Below, one piece after another: positions 1 through 9,786 of a stretch of 23,738 bases of DNA. The position numbers and the translations under genes are program-made. Source of the stretch: Chara braunii (Eukaryota; Streptophyta; Charophyceae; Charales; Characeae). How positions within the stretch are numbered: the first letter of the stretch is position 1; every line of letters begins with the position of its first letter. The notes beneath the pieces are model-generated. The model did no database searches, was not told the DNA's origin, and was given only the letters and a program-made list of their open reading frames with translations. The DNA lies in the NCBI GenBank assembly GCA_003427395.1, contig BFEA01000452.1:216135-239872 (forward strand), read 5' to 3'.

Positions 1-1632
1 ACATAAACCGATCCTCGCGATAGGCTTCCACGAGGAACCGTGTAACATCGTCCGCAAGCCCGAACTCAGTGATCAGCGCATCCAGGAAGTCCGGCCTACG
101 CGACAACGCATCAGCAACTTTGTTTATCTCTCCTTTGATGTGTTGGGGTTCGAAGTCTACTGCTCAATGACTTCAATCCAGCATTTCAGTGCATCGGAGA
201 GCACCGACTGGGTTCTCATCCACTTTAGGGTCTGATGATTAGTCCTGACCTAGAAGAACCTCCCAAGGAGGTAGTGCCTCCAGTGGGTTAGCGCCTTATA
301 GATCGCATAGAGCTTCTTCTCATAGGTGGACCTAGCCAACTTCTGAGACGACATCTTTTTGGACACGTACTCAACCGGCCTCAACTTTGGCCCCTCCTGC
401 TGCGCAAGCACGACACCAATGCCATATTGATTGGCATCTGTAGTTACTATAAATGGTTTGTAAGGATCAGGAAGTTTCAAGACCTCATGGTGTGTTAAGG
501 AGTGCTTCAGATGTCTGAAAGCAGCCTTACACCTGTTTGTCCACTCCCAAGGGGTGTCAAGGCGTGTTAGGTCTGTCAAATGGGCGGCCACTATGCTATA
601 GTTATTTACAAAGTTACAGTAGTAGTCGGTCATCCCTAAGAAGGACCTCATCTCAGTCACAGACTGAGGACGCGACCAGTCACGAATGCTGGCCACCTTC
701 GCGTCATCGGGCTTCAATCCCTCAACGAAAATCTTATGACCACGATACAAGATCCGGGGGCGGCCAAACTCGCACTTTTCCCGATTAATCTTGAACTGGT
801 GCTGCCGAAGGAGACTAAGGACTTTGTCAAGATGGCCAACATGTTCCTCGACAGTCCTACTAAAGATAAGTATGTCATCGAGGTACACGATGACGAACTT
901 GTCCAAGAGCTCATGAAAGATCCGGTTCATGGCATGCTAAAAGGTGCCAGGAGCATTGCAAACTCCAAAAGGCATCACCACAAACTCGTATAGACCTTAC
1001 CTGGTCTGAAAAGCGGTTTTGTTTTGATCCTCGGGCCGGATTGCAATTTGATGGTACCCGAACTTCAGGTCAATCTTATTGAAGTACNGACACCCGTGCA
1101 CTCGGTCCAACAAGTCATTGATGCGTGGTAGGGGNTTTGCGTTCTTCACAGTGATGGCATTGAGGCCCCTATAGTCAATGCACATCCTCAAGGTTCCCCC
1201 CTTCTTTGGCACGAATAAAACACGAGAACCGTAAGGGGAAACACTCGGTCGGATCCAACCCTTCTCTATGAGATCCTTGAGTTGTCGGCGAAGCTCATCA
1301 AGCTCCGCTGGAGACATTCGATAGATACTACCATTCAGAATATTAGACCCCGGGATAATCTCTATCGCATGGACGACCTCCCTCTCAACAACCCCTTTCG
1401 GCTCTTCGAATAGATCAGGGTATCTAGCGACCACTCCCTCTATCTGTAGAGGCATTTTTACCGGCTCGCCCTCTGCACGGACGTAAACTAAGTACATACC
1501 CTCCTCTGGATTTTGCTTATAATAATTGTAAAACGCGGCCGCACACATGCATTCGTTGGACTCAATCAGACTACTAGCTTTGAACTTACGTAACCTGGTG
1601 GTCCCCCCTACAGGCAAAGTGTGTTTGACCAC
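1..1632 (-). pseudogene. Reverse transcriptase-RNase H of element A, interrupted and truncated by window edge
   Basis: The fingers and palm carry the Ty3 signatures [32 protein letters not shown], the motif A block NKIDLKFGYHQIAI and the motif C block VYLDDILIFS (about 885-860). Both catalytic aspartates of YLDD are kept. The connection and RNase H begin with TDANQYGIGVVLAQ and EYVSKK. In one frame there are stops at 999-997 (TAA), 939-937 (TAG in place of the Gln of the usual FQxxMN block) and 252-250 (TAG). A further stop and a frame change follow near 160, after which the RNase H tail HIKGEINKVADALSRRPDF is readable to position 1. The usual role is copying the element RNA into DNA. Two N bases fall in the palm (1088, 1135). 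Confidence 0.9.
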
Positions 1633-1669
1633 TTTTCGGTCGCAGTCAAATTGGGTTGTGCAACCGAAA

Positions 1670-1755
1670 GATAGTACATACCCAACAAGATATCCATTGG
1701 GAGATCATCGCTGATAGTACATACCCAACAAGATATCCATTGGGAGATCATCGCT
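1670..1755. repeat. 43-bp perfect tandem duplication inside protease of element A
   Basis: The 43-bp block starting GATAGTACATACCCAACAAG occurs at 1670-1712 and again, identically, at 1713-1755. It repeats the codons for the C-terminal protease strand. No N separates the copies, so this may be a true slippage or strand-transfer duplication, though an assembly overlap cannot be excluded in this N-rich stretch. Confidence 0.85.
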
Positions 1756-2019
1756 GACTAGGAACGAGACTCGATGTCTCTGTTCCCCTCCCGCGTAAGG
1801 GAAACGACACTCAATCTCTTTGAGGTGGTCATTGACTACCATGCGCTGTTTGTTGGCACAGGTCAACTCCACATGTCGACTCAGGCGTTGCACTTGCTCC
1901 TGTAAGCGCAACCTCTCAATGCACGGGCGACTGATAAAGTTCCTCGTCGAGCAAGTATCGTAAAAGGCCCCGGCCTTGCGGCCACCTATACCTACCTTGC
2001 CGACGAACAACTCACCCTA
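1705..2019 (-). pseudogene. Aspartic protease domain of element A
   Basis: A retropepsin-like domain with the active-site block FYDTCSTRNFIS and the C-terminal [11 protein letters not shown] strand that closes the retrotransposon protease fold. The usual D-S/T-G triad reads D-T-C, so the catalytic Asp remains but the following Gly is Cys. A TAG stop (2019-2017) precedes the domain in the same frame. The end is disturbed by a 43-bp tandem duplication at 1670-1755 that repeats the DILLGM coding block. In a live element this domain would cleave the Gag-Pol polyprotein. Confidence 0.8.
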
Positions 2020-2217
2020 TCCATGGTCGTCCAAGAAGCTAGCGGGTCCGATCTAGACCACTCCTCCTCTAGCTCCTCTAAAACACATTCATCAAACAGA
2101 GGATCGATTGGTCCGAATGTGTTTGTGGGACGACAACGGAGTCAATAGCTTGGGCCTTCTNTCGAGATGGTGAGGGTGTGTGCACCACCTCGACCCTAGC
2201 AGGAACAACTACAATTC

Positions 2218-2520
2218 CTACTGGCCCGACGTGTTTCCCGGAGCAGTGCTAGAACTGCTAGCGACATTGCTNCCCGGGGAAGTGGAGGAGNCCGACGCCT
2301 GCCCCATCGTAGGCGGGATCTTTTCCGTTATGTTCTTGTTTCGGCACTTGAATTGGTTATGGCCATATTGGCCACAACGGATACAAGCCTGCTGGAAGTA
2401 ACGGTCTCTCCACACGTCCTCAGTAAGACACGCTTTCCTCCATGGAGGAGCATTGGGGTCTACTTGACTCCTAGACTGGGAGCCATCACGGCGTCTACCG
2501 GTCGCCTTGCCTTTTGTACT
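2218..2520 (-). pseudogene. Nucleocapsid CCHC zinc knuckle of element A
   Basis: The reading frame differs from the capsid frame, so a frameshift lies between about 2570 and 2520. It contains a basic Arg/Ser/Lys stretch and then CIRCGQYGHNQFKC near 2350-2390, which matches the CX2CX4HX4C zinc knuckle exactly. In Ty3/gypsy elements this domain binds the genomic RNA for packaging. Downstream is a Ser/Thr-rich linker with two N bases at 2271 and 2291. All four zinc ligands are present, so this domain is conserved although the surrounding Gag is broken. Confidence 0.85.
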
Positions 2521-2567
2521 GAGGCAGCGGCTTCTCCACCCCCTGAAGCTTCTGCGCGGCCCGCCTC

Positions 2568-4255
2568 TTACCCTACTCCCTCATGGAAGTCGTCGTCTAA
2601 CTCAATGGTTAAACCATCGTTATCGACGAACATTATGCGACCCTTCGCTTTCCAGTTGGGAGGCAGCGTCTTCTTCCTACTATCCGTAGTGGGTTGGTGC
2701 CCATGCCTGATCTTTGCCTCGAGATCTAGGGCCTTCTTGCTGAACGAGGGGAAGTTGTGTACAATGATCATGGCCTCACCTGCCAAATGATTCTTGAGTT
2801 CTATGGGAAGACACCTCAGGTAAGTGGTGAGTAAGACCTGGGGATTGTAACGCACTCCAGATACACAGATTAGACGCTCAACAGCGTCCGTGGTATCCCT
2901 TACTGACCTGAACTTCCTTGAGCTCAGGGTCACAATCTCATCAGTGGCCTTTTGGGCCTCCTGCGGATCATGCCACCTTTCCTCCACCATCTTGAGAAAG
3001 TCATCCAATTTCTGGTTGACTGCCCAAGCGTGGAAGTCATGACCGTACCCCTGTAGTTGCACGTACCCACTTAACCATCTTGTTGCACTNAGAAAGTCAT
3101 CCAATTTCTGGTTGACTGCCCAAGCGTGGAAGTCATGACCGTACCCCTGTAGTTGCACGTACCCACTTAACCATCTTGTTGCACTCCCCTCCAGATAGGA
3201 GGCAGCCACAAACACTTCCTCGTGAGGCAAGGTCAACTTGCACTTCACATAGACTGGCACTGACCTCAACCATGTGTCAAGGTCCTCATCCCGCTTATCT
3301 CATGAGAAGGGTTTCAGCGATGCAATGGCGGTTTTAGGAACCCACTGTCCTTGTCCTAGTGCCTGCACCACTCCAAGTTGTGGACCCTGGGGTGCAGGCT
3401 GCTGCACTAGCTGCTGTTGGGGTTGTGTACCCTGCGGCTGTGCTGGCTGCGAGACGGCAGCCTGCCCAGTTACGGCAGTTTGCAACGGAGGAGCCTGTAC
3501 ACTAGGACCTGTTGTTAACCCGCCTGTCAAAGACAAACCTAGTAGGGAGGCGGCCTGCACCGAAGCTGGAGAGACTGCAAACGGGGCTATTCCAGTTACC
3601 GGTGGGACAACAAGAGGAGGTTGTACCATGGGCCAGGCACCGGGCCTTAATGGTGATGGTGCGGCCTGAACTCGCCCGACCAGCACGGCCAGACTCTGCT
3701 GGATGTCCAGCAAGAGTGACGTGTGGTAGTCATGCATCTCTACTACATCTAGCAGGGTTGTTCTCACGGTCCTCACATCAATCCATATTGGTCAGGTCCA
3801 TCTCCTCTAACTCTCTAATGTCCTCTTGTCTCCGCTGCATCCTAGACCTTCTGATCATCCTCTCTTTCTCTGCCTGTATCTCATNTAAAGCCTTCTGCAG
3901 TTGTGCCTCATGAGCACTTGTATGGCGACCTCTCGGGAGTTAATACTAACTGTTGGCTTGCCATGACGCCAACGGACTGACTCAGGGTCTGTGCGACCAT
4001 CGCCCCAACNGTTCCTGAACTACTGGCTTGGGAACTTTGTTGCGCAGAGGTTGCCATGGCTGCTGAAGTAATTGCCTCACTTGCGAAGGCTCTGCTTGCC
4101 TTTGCGTCCCTAGTCCTCTGCTGTTGCTGCTGCCTCTCCTAAAGCTGGCGGAATAGAAAGCGGTCCTCCTCTGGTCCCAAGGCTACGTGGACCAACGGGC
4201 GTCTTGCCGATCGCAGGATCCTATCATCTGGGTCAGGAACCTCCCTGTCGCTCAT
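2568..4255 (-). pseudogene. Gag (capsid) of element A, broken
   Basis: The start is the ATG at 4255-4253, opening MSDREVPDPDDRILRSAR. It is followed by a Gln/Arg-rich stretch and a charged, probably coiled-coil segment near 3900-3800 (EIQAEKERMIRRSRMQRRQE). The frame changes near 3782. A Pro/Gln-rich linker (3776-3303) leads to a Ty3-type capsid domain around 3290-2760 with the W-L-x-G-Y and FxxxL-type helices of retrotransposon Gag. In-frame stops occur at 4141-4139 (TAG where Gln fits the Gln-rich run), 3302-3300 (TGA) and about 2570-2568 (TAA). Capsid residues are duplicated by a 95-bp repeat around an N at 3090, probably an assembly join. Gag would form the virus-like particle. The call as Gag is firm from context, but exact boundaries are not. 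Confidence 0.8.
2995..3185. repeat. Identical 95-bp repeats around a single N (assembly join)
   Basis: Positions 2995-3089 and 3091-3185 are identical over 95 bp, with one N at 3090. The copy duplicates about 31 capsid residues. The same arrangement with exactly the same length recurs at 5269-5459. This is best explained by two overlapping contig ends placed side by side with a one-base gap. Confidence 0.9.
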
Positions 4256-5590
4256 AAGCTACAACATTGTACAGTGTCTGCACTAGGTTTNACTCGGTTG
4301 CCTACCGCAGCGTAGTGCTGAGACCGATTTAAATTAATCGGTGGCTATGTCAGAGTCTACACATTTGGGTCCAACCGGTAGTCCAAATTCCTACAAACGA
4401 AACTATTTTACTTGACTAGTCTGCAAATAGAAAGCAAATGAGAAAGAAATAGTTTTACCTCTGCTGTTTGTCAGATATTAATAGTTGTATATCTAACTAA
4501 TCAAAATAAAAATAAAATCATTTGAATGGCTGTTGGCAGAGTGGAATTGTTCCCGAACTTATCACCTGAAATGTACCCCTCCCTCAGTTCTTCTTGATTT
4601 CCACTTGACGTCATCGTCCCTGAGCAATCCAGATAGCGTGTGTGGCTAATGGTGTGCGCACGGCCCACCCCTGTGCCTCGAGTCAATGCTGAGCTGGCCA
4701 GCCCTACACCATNTTTACCCTCGCTTGCAGCGAGCCTTACACTGACCGATTGGCTGATCAAGAGACATTTAAGGACAGCCCCCAAAGTCCTCAAGAATTA
4801 TTTNAAGTCGCAGACAGGACGACGATCACAGCCAATGGAAGGTAACCCCGTCGATACTTATTTATAGACGTCTAGTACTTGTCTTCCCTGTAGGGCTGGC
4901 CTGCCCCTCATAACCCATCTACAGCGCAACAGGCAGACAAAGGACAAAGCAACAAAGCATGCGTGCTCTACTCCCGGTGGGTTGGCATGGTGACCGTGAC
5001 CCAGTGCTTCGTCCAAGGCCCGTCAGATAGCTCCCCCCTCTCCTTCCAAATGCTCCACGTGAACAATGCCGACTCTCAAGGTTGAGCGCACTCNACTCCT
5101 CACATGAGAGGACTCTCAAGACATAACACANATCCTCANNGTAAGAATTGTCAANGAGGGTNGATAAGGTCAAGAGCAACGTACCTCAAAATAGCTGCCC
5201 CCAACCACATATATTCTCACCANANAACNTGACGCCAANTGTGNTGACCAATCATTGCTTCGGCACAACCAGCATTACACCGCCGTTCCACCTCAGCATC
5301 AATCGCACATCAGATAGTTCTCATCACACTACAAAACACCCAAAATCACCTCGTAGCCTTTCTNCCAGCATTACACCGCCGTTCCACCTCAGCATCAATC
5401 GCACATCAGATAGTTCTCATCACACTACAAAACACCCAAAATCACCTCGTAGCCTTTCTGGCGATACCCCTATCCGNCTGCTTGCCTTCGCCCTCCTCAC
5501 TACACACCTCCTATGGCCGCTCACCCAGCAGACNGCATGCATGTACCGCATAGGCAGAAGACAAGNGCCAGATTANNGNAATGTACCACA
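4256..5590 (-). other. Presumed 5' leader of element A; no gene seen
   Basis: This stretch lies between the Gag start and the primer-binding site. It holds no recognisable protein on either strand; the longer reading frames are AT-rich or N-containing and match no family I know. From about 5090 to 5610 it is dense in isolated N bases and includes the duplicated 95-bp block at 5269-5459, so the sequence quality is poor. Confidence 0.5.
5269..5459. repeat. Second pair of identical 95-bp repeats around a single N (assembly join)
   Basis: Positions 5269-5363 and 5365-5459 are identical over 95 bp and are separated by one N at 5364. They start with CCAGCATTACACCGCCGTTC. The repeat length matches that of the pair at 2995-3185. 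Confidence 0.9.
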
Positions 5591-5602
5591 GCTCNGATAC
5601 CA
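5591..5602 (-). other. Primer-binding site of element A (initiator tRNA-Met type)
   Basis: The plus strand reads GCTCNGATACCA, so the minus strand reads TGGTATCNGAGC. This is the common primer-binding site of plant LTR retrotransposons, complementary to the 3' end of initiator tRNA-Met. It lies upstream of Gag of element A in the right orientation. The 5' LTR should end just right of it. A possible LTR edge is TN at 5606-5607, where N could be G, but the outer end is not identifiable. Confidence 0.65.
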
Positions 5603-6580
5603 AAATNCAAGGAAAATGAGCGATAGCAAATACCAGAAACACAGCAGCATCATACACACGAAACCAGATAGTCGTGACCTCGAACCAAAAGCAGAATTGC
5701 AACACGAGTTCCACCAAATACGAGCACAGCAAAAGCTCACAAGTGACAATGCTGGAATAGTCTCATCATCATCAACAATGAACCAATGTCGATTCCTTAT
5801 CTGGCGCTCAGCACCCAGACTACGAATGGCAGNTCCTATCTAGCCTATCTACAATGCCGCTGGTGACGTCAACAGCTCCCCGAAGTACGAGCAGATCTCG
5901 GCCAGTGCCGTTCGCCTCAAACACCAGGTATGTCTCACGCATCACTCACAACCTCGATCCCCCACACAGATGCCACGTGCACCCAAGGACCACCATGCAC
6001 CCCATCCAGCACCTCGCAGGCCAGCTAGGCTATGGCTGCCTGCGTGTATCTTGCGCGCCCGTGAGCACGTGGGCGCTTGCCTGCCAGTAGCGCAGCAGCG
6101 CTTGCACAGCATGAAGCAAGTGCCCGAATGCCGAATGCGGAGGCAGGCACTTTCCTATATGGAAGTGGCCTGCCTGCTGTGTGCTGCCTGGCTGTGCTGG
6201 GCCCCTGCCCAGAAGCTTCCGGTAGGCCCCAAGTGGCTGAGCCCCGGTCCAAGGGAATCAGGCACTGGGCCTGGGGTGGTTACCCGTCTCCAACTGCCAG
6301 AGGCCTGTGTGCAGTTTCATGCCCCGTGTCTTGCCCAGGGCCTGCCATACATTTGGATAAAGGCAGGCAGGGCCTGGGCTCACTCAACCAACTGGCGCTG
6401 CGCAACTGCCTGAATTTTCCCGGTTGCGTGGATAGCCCAAAATAGGCCTCTTATCACCTGTTGGGCCTGTCTTCACTCAGGGCGGCCGAATTTGCTGAGA
6501 ACAGGGCCCAGTAGGGCTCATCGAGGCCTTGGGCCTTGCATTTGGTTTGCGGTGTACGGTAAAAGTGAATCATTGTCTGA
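5603..6580. other. Non-coding stretch, possibly containing the unresolved 5' LTR of element A
   Basis: No protein family is recognisable here. From about 6000 to 6450 the DNA is rich in TGCC/GGCA words and produces long but meaningless open frames on both strands. Its position next to the primer-binding site makes an LTR likely for its left part, but no TG...CA pair or target duplication could be fixed. Confidence 0.35.
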
Positions 6581-6739
6581 TTTTTCTTTTTCTTTTTTTT
6601 TTCTTTTTTTTTAAAGCCCTTTTGCAAGGCCTCTATTCCAGTGGTGGTAAGAGAACCACCGGAATTGAGGCTTTGCCAGTCGGGTTGCTCCTCCTATTGG
6701 TGGGGAGCAACACCAGCTGGAAACCGGTTCCAGCGTCCC
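6581..6739 (-). repeat. GGGACGCTGG hairpin retroposon, copy 1
   Basis: Read on the minus strand the unit begins GGGACGCTGG at 6739. It forms stem 1 (GCTGGA...TCCAGC type), then stem 2 (GCTCC...GGAGC) and then a long imperfect stem 3 at about 6630-6675 pairing GCCTCAATTCC with GGAATAGAGGC. It ends with CTTTAA running into an interrupted A-tract (T-tract 6581-6613 on the plus strand). The same order of parts is seen at 7088-7168, 7980-8128 and 13960-14113. A start box, internal stems and A-tail are what a short non-autonomous retroposon would show. Confidence 0.7.
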
Positions 6740-6854
6740 TTGGATACATCTTATGAATACAGAGTTCACCGGGGCTGTAGCCTTACCAGTTCCTATCATA
6801 GAGCACTTTTTCCTCCGGGCTGCTTCGTTCACCCCCTTACTTCTAGCCCCCTAT

Positions 6855-6897
6855 AGGAGCCCTACCTGGAGGAGCAACCCAGCCCCCACCTGGAACC
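6855..6897 (-). repeat. Possible fragment of the GGGACGCTGG repeat
   Basis: On the minus strand GGTTCCAGGTGGGGGCTGGG is followed by TTGCTCCTCC, resembling the TTCCAGC...GTTGCTCCCC part of the copy at 6581-6739. It has neither the start box nor an A-tail, so it may be a degenerate fragment or chance similarity. Confidence 0.3.
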
Positions 6898-7087
6898 TTG
6901 CTTGTTGTGTCCATCTATCTTTCGGCTCATTAGTCTGAACTCAGTTCCAGGCATCTACAGCCCCCTTGTCACATATTTCCTGTGGGTTAAATTTGCTGTT
7001 GATCGTTGTTTGCAACCTCCCTGAATGCCTACTCACACTGAGCAAGAATCTGCCATCTGTTCTAACCCTTCTCTGAGTGAGTAAAAC

Positions 7088-7168
7088 TTTTTTTTTTTTG
7101 CGAGAATCCTCGATGCTCCAGTCTGTTGGCGGGGAGCGGCACCTGCTGGAAAAAGGGTCCAGCGTCCC
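7088..7168 (-). repeat. GGGACGCTGG hairpin retroposon, short copy 2
   Basis: On the minus strand it begins GGGACGCTGGACCCTTTTTC and continues with CCAGCAGGTGCCGCTCCCCG and a GGAGC partner. It then has only a tiny third stem (CGAG-GATT-CTCG) directly before a 12-base A-tract (7088-7099 as T on the plus strand). Stems 1 and 2 match the other copies; the third stem is much shortened. Confidence 0.7.
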
Positions 7169-7266
7169 TTTACAGCAAGAGCCTGCCAGCATTGATTGCC
7201 CTGTTATCGGGGATTGAATGCGCAGGTATTCAAATCGTTAGAACCAAGGAATGACTATGCGTACGA

Positions 7267-7725
7267 ATGGAACAACAGGACTTCGGTTTTATGCAAGCAC
7301 AGGCGACAATCATAGACACTCTCAAAGCCGATACCTGGGAAGCTTGGAGACAGATGCAATCTGAGCTATGGAAAGAACCAGATGTGGCTAGAAAACAACA
7401 TATATCGAACGCTTTCAAAGCCACCTGGACGGACAGCAATGGGAGACTGTGCACCCTTGACAACGCCCACTTTCTTAAGTGGCAGCCTTGGCTGTCAATG
7501 GAGAGGCAGTGGGACACGCTGTCGAGGCACCACTTTCAGCCAACCTACAAATTTCGTTCTCATTTCATCAGCGAACTGTGCCGAACACCCCGCCCACCTC
7601 ACCCCCGACGGCAACCCCCCTCAGCAGCCATCCACACCTTCCCTGTCAGCCCTGCCTTCCCCCATCCCCCCTCCCCCCCTCCCCATCGCTCACTCCCACG
7701 ACCTGCCCTGACCGCCCGCCAATAA
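7267..7725 (+). CDS. Unrecognised ORF, possible host or element exon (152 aa)
   Basis: An ATG-started frame opens shortly after an in-frame TGA. The first 90 or so residues look protein-like: mixed composition, many Trp and Gln, with blocks such as ATIIDTLKADTWEAWRQMQ and NAHFLKWQPWLSMERQW. The last 50 residues run into a C-rich low-complexity stretch (about 7560-7790) and are Pro/Arg-rich, probably not real protein. I do not recognise a family. No promoter, splice site or neighbour supports expression. It could be a Gag-like remnant or an exon, or an open frame by chance. Confidence 0.25.
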   Translation: MEQQDFGFMQAQATIIDTLKADTWEAWRQMQSELWKEPDVARKQHISNAFKATWTDSNGRLCTLDNAHFLKWQPWLSMERQWDTLSRHHFQPTYKFRSHFISELCRTPRPPHPRRQPPSAAIHTFPVSPAFPHPPSPPPHRSLPRPALTARQ

Positions 7726-7966
7726 CTCTCCCCCCTCCCCCCTCTCCGCCTTCCCCATCCTCCCGGCACCGCCCCCTCTGCCTCTGCTGCCTTGACCTTC
7801 CATCTCGATTGCCGGCCAGGGATGTCCGAGAGTAGGCCAGTTAAGCAGGGCGGAAGGGGAAATAGGCACAGTCTGTATACAAACTCCCAAAGACAGGACC
7901 TTGGTCCTCAGAGACATCGTAGAGACAAAGGCTCAGGCAGCAATCTATTTTCAATTTCATTCTGTA

Positions 7967-8254
7967 CATTATCATTCTTGGGATGCTGGACCCCATTTCC
8001 AGCAAGTGCTGCTCCCCACTTATAGATGGAGCCCTCCAGCAAGGGAGCCACTTGAGAAGGATGCTTTTATCACCTTCTCAAGTGGTAATCCCCCAAACAC
8101 GAGGTTTAAAAAAAAAAGAAAAAAAAAAGAACCAAGGAATGACACACTCTTGGGCATGGAGCCGCCTCACAGTTAGATTCTGATTAGTTTTGTTGTTTTG
8201 TGTGTGAACGCTAATTTGAATTTGTTATTTTATTTTTTTGAAAAAAACATATAT
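7967..8254 (+). repeat. Long direct repeat R1 carrying GGGACGCTGG copy 3
   Basis: This 288-bp block is nearly identical to 13947-14223. It contains a full plus-strand GGGACGCTGG unit (7980-8128): stem 1 GCTGGACCCCATTTCCAGC, stem 2 GCTCC...GGAGC, and a perfect 13-bp stem 3 (8048-8060 with 8073-8085, CCACTTGAGAAGG and its complement) over a 12-base loop. The sequence GAGGTTTAA then enters a split A-tract. A further 125 bp after the A-tract (GGAATGACACACTCTTGGGC...) are also shared with R2, ending at CATATAT, where element B coding sequence starts. Confidence 0.85.
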
Positions 8255-9786
8255 GGTGACTGAGATGGCAGCGAGCTGGATTTGCTCCAAATCATGGTCA
8301 GGGCGCCAGGATAAGGCATCTGCGACCCGATTGGTCTCACCCTTGATGTGCTCAGTGGTGAAACTAAACTCGGATAGGTCGCGCCACCAGCGAGCTTGTC
8401 GAGGAGTGAGCTTCGGCTTTGTCAAAAAAACCTGGACAACAAAGTTGTCCGTGCGCACCACGAATGGTGCCTTGTGCAAGTAGTGACATCAGTGCCGAGT
8501 GACATAAACTACTGCGAGAACCTCACGTTCATCAACAGTGTAGTTTATCTCGGCGAGCAGGAGCTGACGGGAGAAGAAGGCTATCGGACGAGACTCGACA
8601 ATGTCGTCCTCGGCGATGGTAGGAGAACAGTCAATAGAAGGCTCGTCAGTAGCTGGCTGAGTAGGCATCAGGTGGGAAGCAGTGGTAGGGGTAGGTGGGA
8701 AGTGAGGGATGCGAGGATGAGAGGAATTAGGAGAGGAGGGGGAAATCTAAGAAAGCACTGCTCCTACAGCAAAGCCTGGCGCATCGGTGGTAAGGATAAA
8801 AGGGCAATCAAAATCGGGTAGGTGGAGAACTGGTGCACATGTCACCGCCTTCTTGAGGGCGCGGAAGGCGTCCTCGTGGAGGGGTGTCCAAACCCATAGC
8901 TGGTTCTTCCCAAGGAGGGTAGAGGTAATGACATGCGAGTAGGAGGCATAAACTCGGATGAACTTACTGTAATAACTCGTAAGTCCAAGAAAACTGCGAA
9001 GCTTCTTGACGAACTTGAGGTTAGGCCAGTCCGCATAGTGATCTTCGAGTCGTCCATGTGGAGACCCTGGTCAGACACGTAGTGTCCTAAGAAATCCACT
9101 TTGCACTGGGCAAAGCGGAACTTGCTCAACTTGGTGTAGAAGCCATGTCTGCGCAAGCGATCAAGGACGTCGTGGAAGTGTCTAAGATGCTCCTCAAAGG
9201 TACGACTGTAGATCAGGATATCGCCGAGGTAGACGAGAACATACTGCTCCAGGATGTCCCTGAAGATGTCGTTCATCACCGTCTGGAAGGTAGCGGGTGC
9301 ATTGGTGAGGCTAAATGGCATCACCGTAAACTCATAGTGGTTGAAGCGCGCTCGGAACGCTGTCTTCGGTTGGTCCACTGCAGCGACGCGGATCTGATGG
9401 TAACAGCTACGAAGACCAATCTTCATAAAAAAACGGTTGCCTACTAGGTGGTCGAACAACTCGTCGGAATGAGGCATGGGGTAGTTGTTCTTAACCGTGT
9501 AGCGGTTGAGACCGTGATAATCGATGCAGAGACGGAGAGTTCCACCCACTTTGCGAGCAAAGAGGACGGGTGCACCCCACGGGGAGTTGCTAGGTTTAAC
9601 GAAACCAAGTCTCAAAAGCTCCTCAAGTTGACGCTTGAGTTCGGTGGCCTCGGGGATCGAGAGTCTGTAGGGTGCCTGGTGGTGAACACGATATTCAGGC
9701 AAGCGCTGAATGGAGTGCTCGACGTCGTGCATCAGTGGGATGTCGGCGTATGAGAACAACGATGGAAAAACGTCGTGGTACTCTCA
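8255..9786 (-). pseudogene. Reverse transcriptase-RNase H of element B, catalytically dead
   Basis: The frame follows directly from the protease across a TGA at 9786-9784 (CGA to TGA would fit). Fingers and palm show FVKPSNSPWGAPVLF, GGTLRLCIDYHGLN and TAFRARFNHYEFTVMPF. Motif A reads MKIGLRSCYHQ: Gly (9417-9415) replaces the catalytic Asp. Motif C reads YLGD: Gly (9225-9223) replaces the first Asp. A frame change near 9040 is followed by intact connection and RNase H sequence (RSFLGLTSYYSKFIRVYA, FILTTDAPGFAVGAVLS, FSFTTEHIKGETNRVADALS). Stops occur at 8749-8747 (TAG) and 8491-8489 (TGA in place of a Trp). A 52-residue Ser/Pro-rich segment (8746-8591) sits inside RNase H. Confidence 0.9.

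Larger units (their letters stand above)
1..5602 (-). mobile_element. Ty3/gypsy LTR retrotransposon A, 3' part missing, decayed
   Basis: Reading right to left on the minus strand there is a primer-binding site (5591-5602), a leader, Gag (ATG at 4255), a CCHC knuckle, an aspartic protease, reverse transcriptase and the beginning of RNase H. The order protease-RT-RNase H is that of Ty3/gypsy elements; integrase and the 3' LTR would lie left of position 1. At least eight in-frame stops and several frame changes make it a pseudo-element, although N-dense assembly here may add some. Its RT resembles that of element C (both have an xRIYxMSP block before the RT fingers) more than element B. A 5' LTR right of 5602 could not be delimited. 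Confidence 0.9.

Noticed and set aside
6077-6445. 122-codon plus-strand ORF in a TGCC-rich stretch
   Set aside because: Long frames appear on both strands and in several frames here; composition, not coding, explains them.
7980-8128. Helitron 3' end (hairpin near terminus)
   Set aside because: No CTRR after the hairpin and an A-tract follows instead.
7980-8128. Hammerhead-type retrozyme
   Set aside because: The conserved CTGATGA and GAAA core boxes were not found around the stems.
7241-8144. Shared 16-mer AGAACCAAGGAATGAC at 7241 and 8129
   Set aside because: It matches part of repeat R but similarity stops on both sides; too short to define a further copy.
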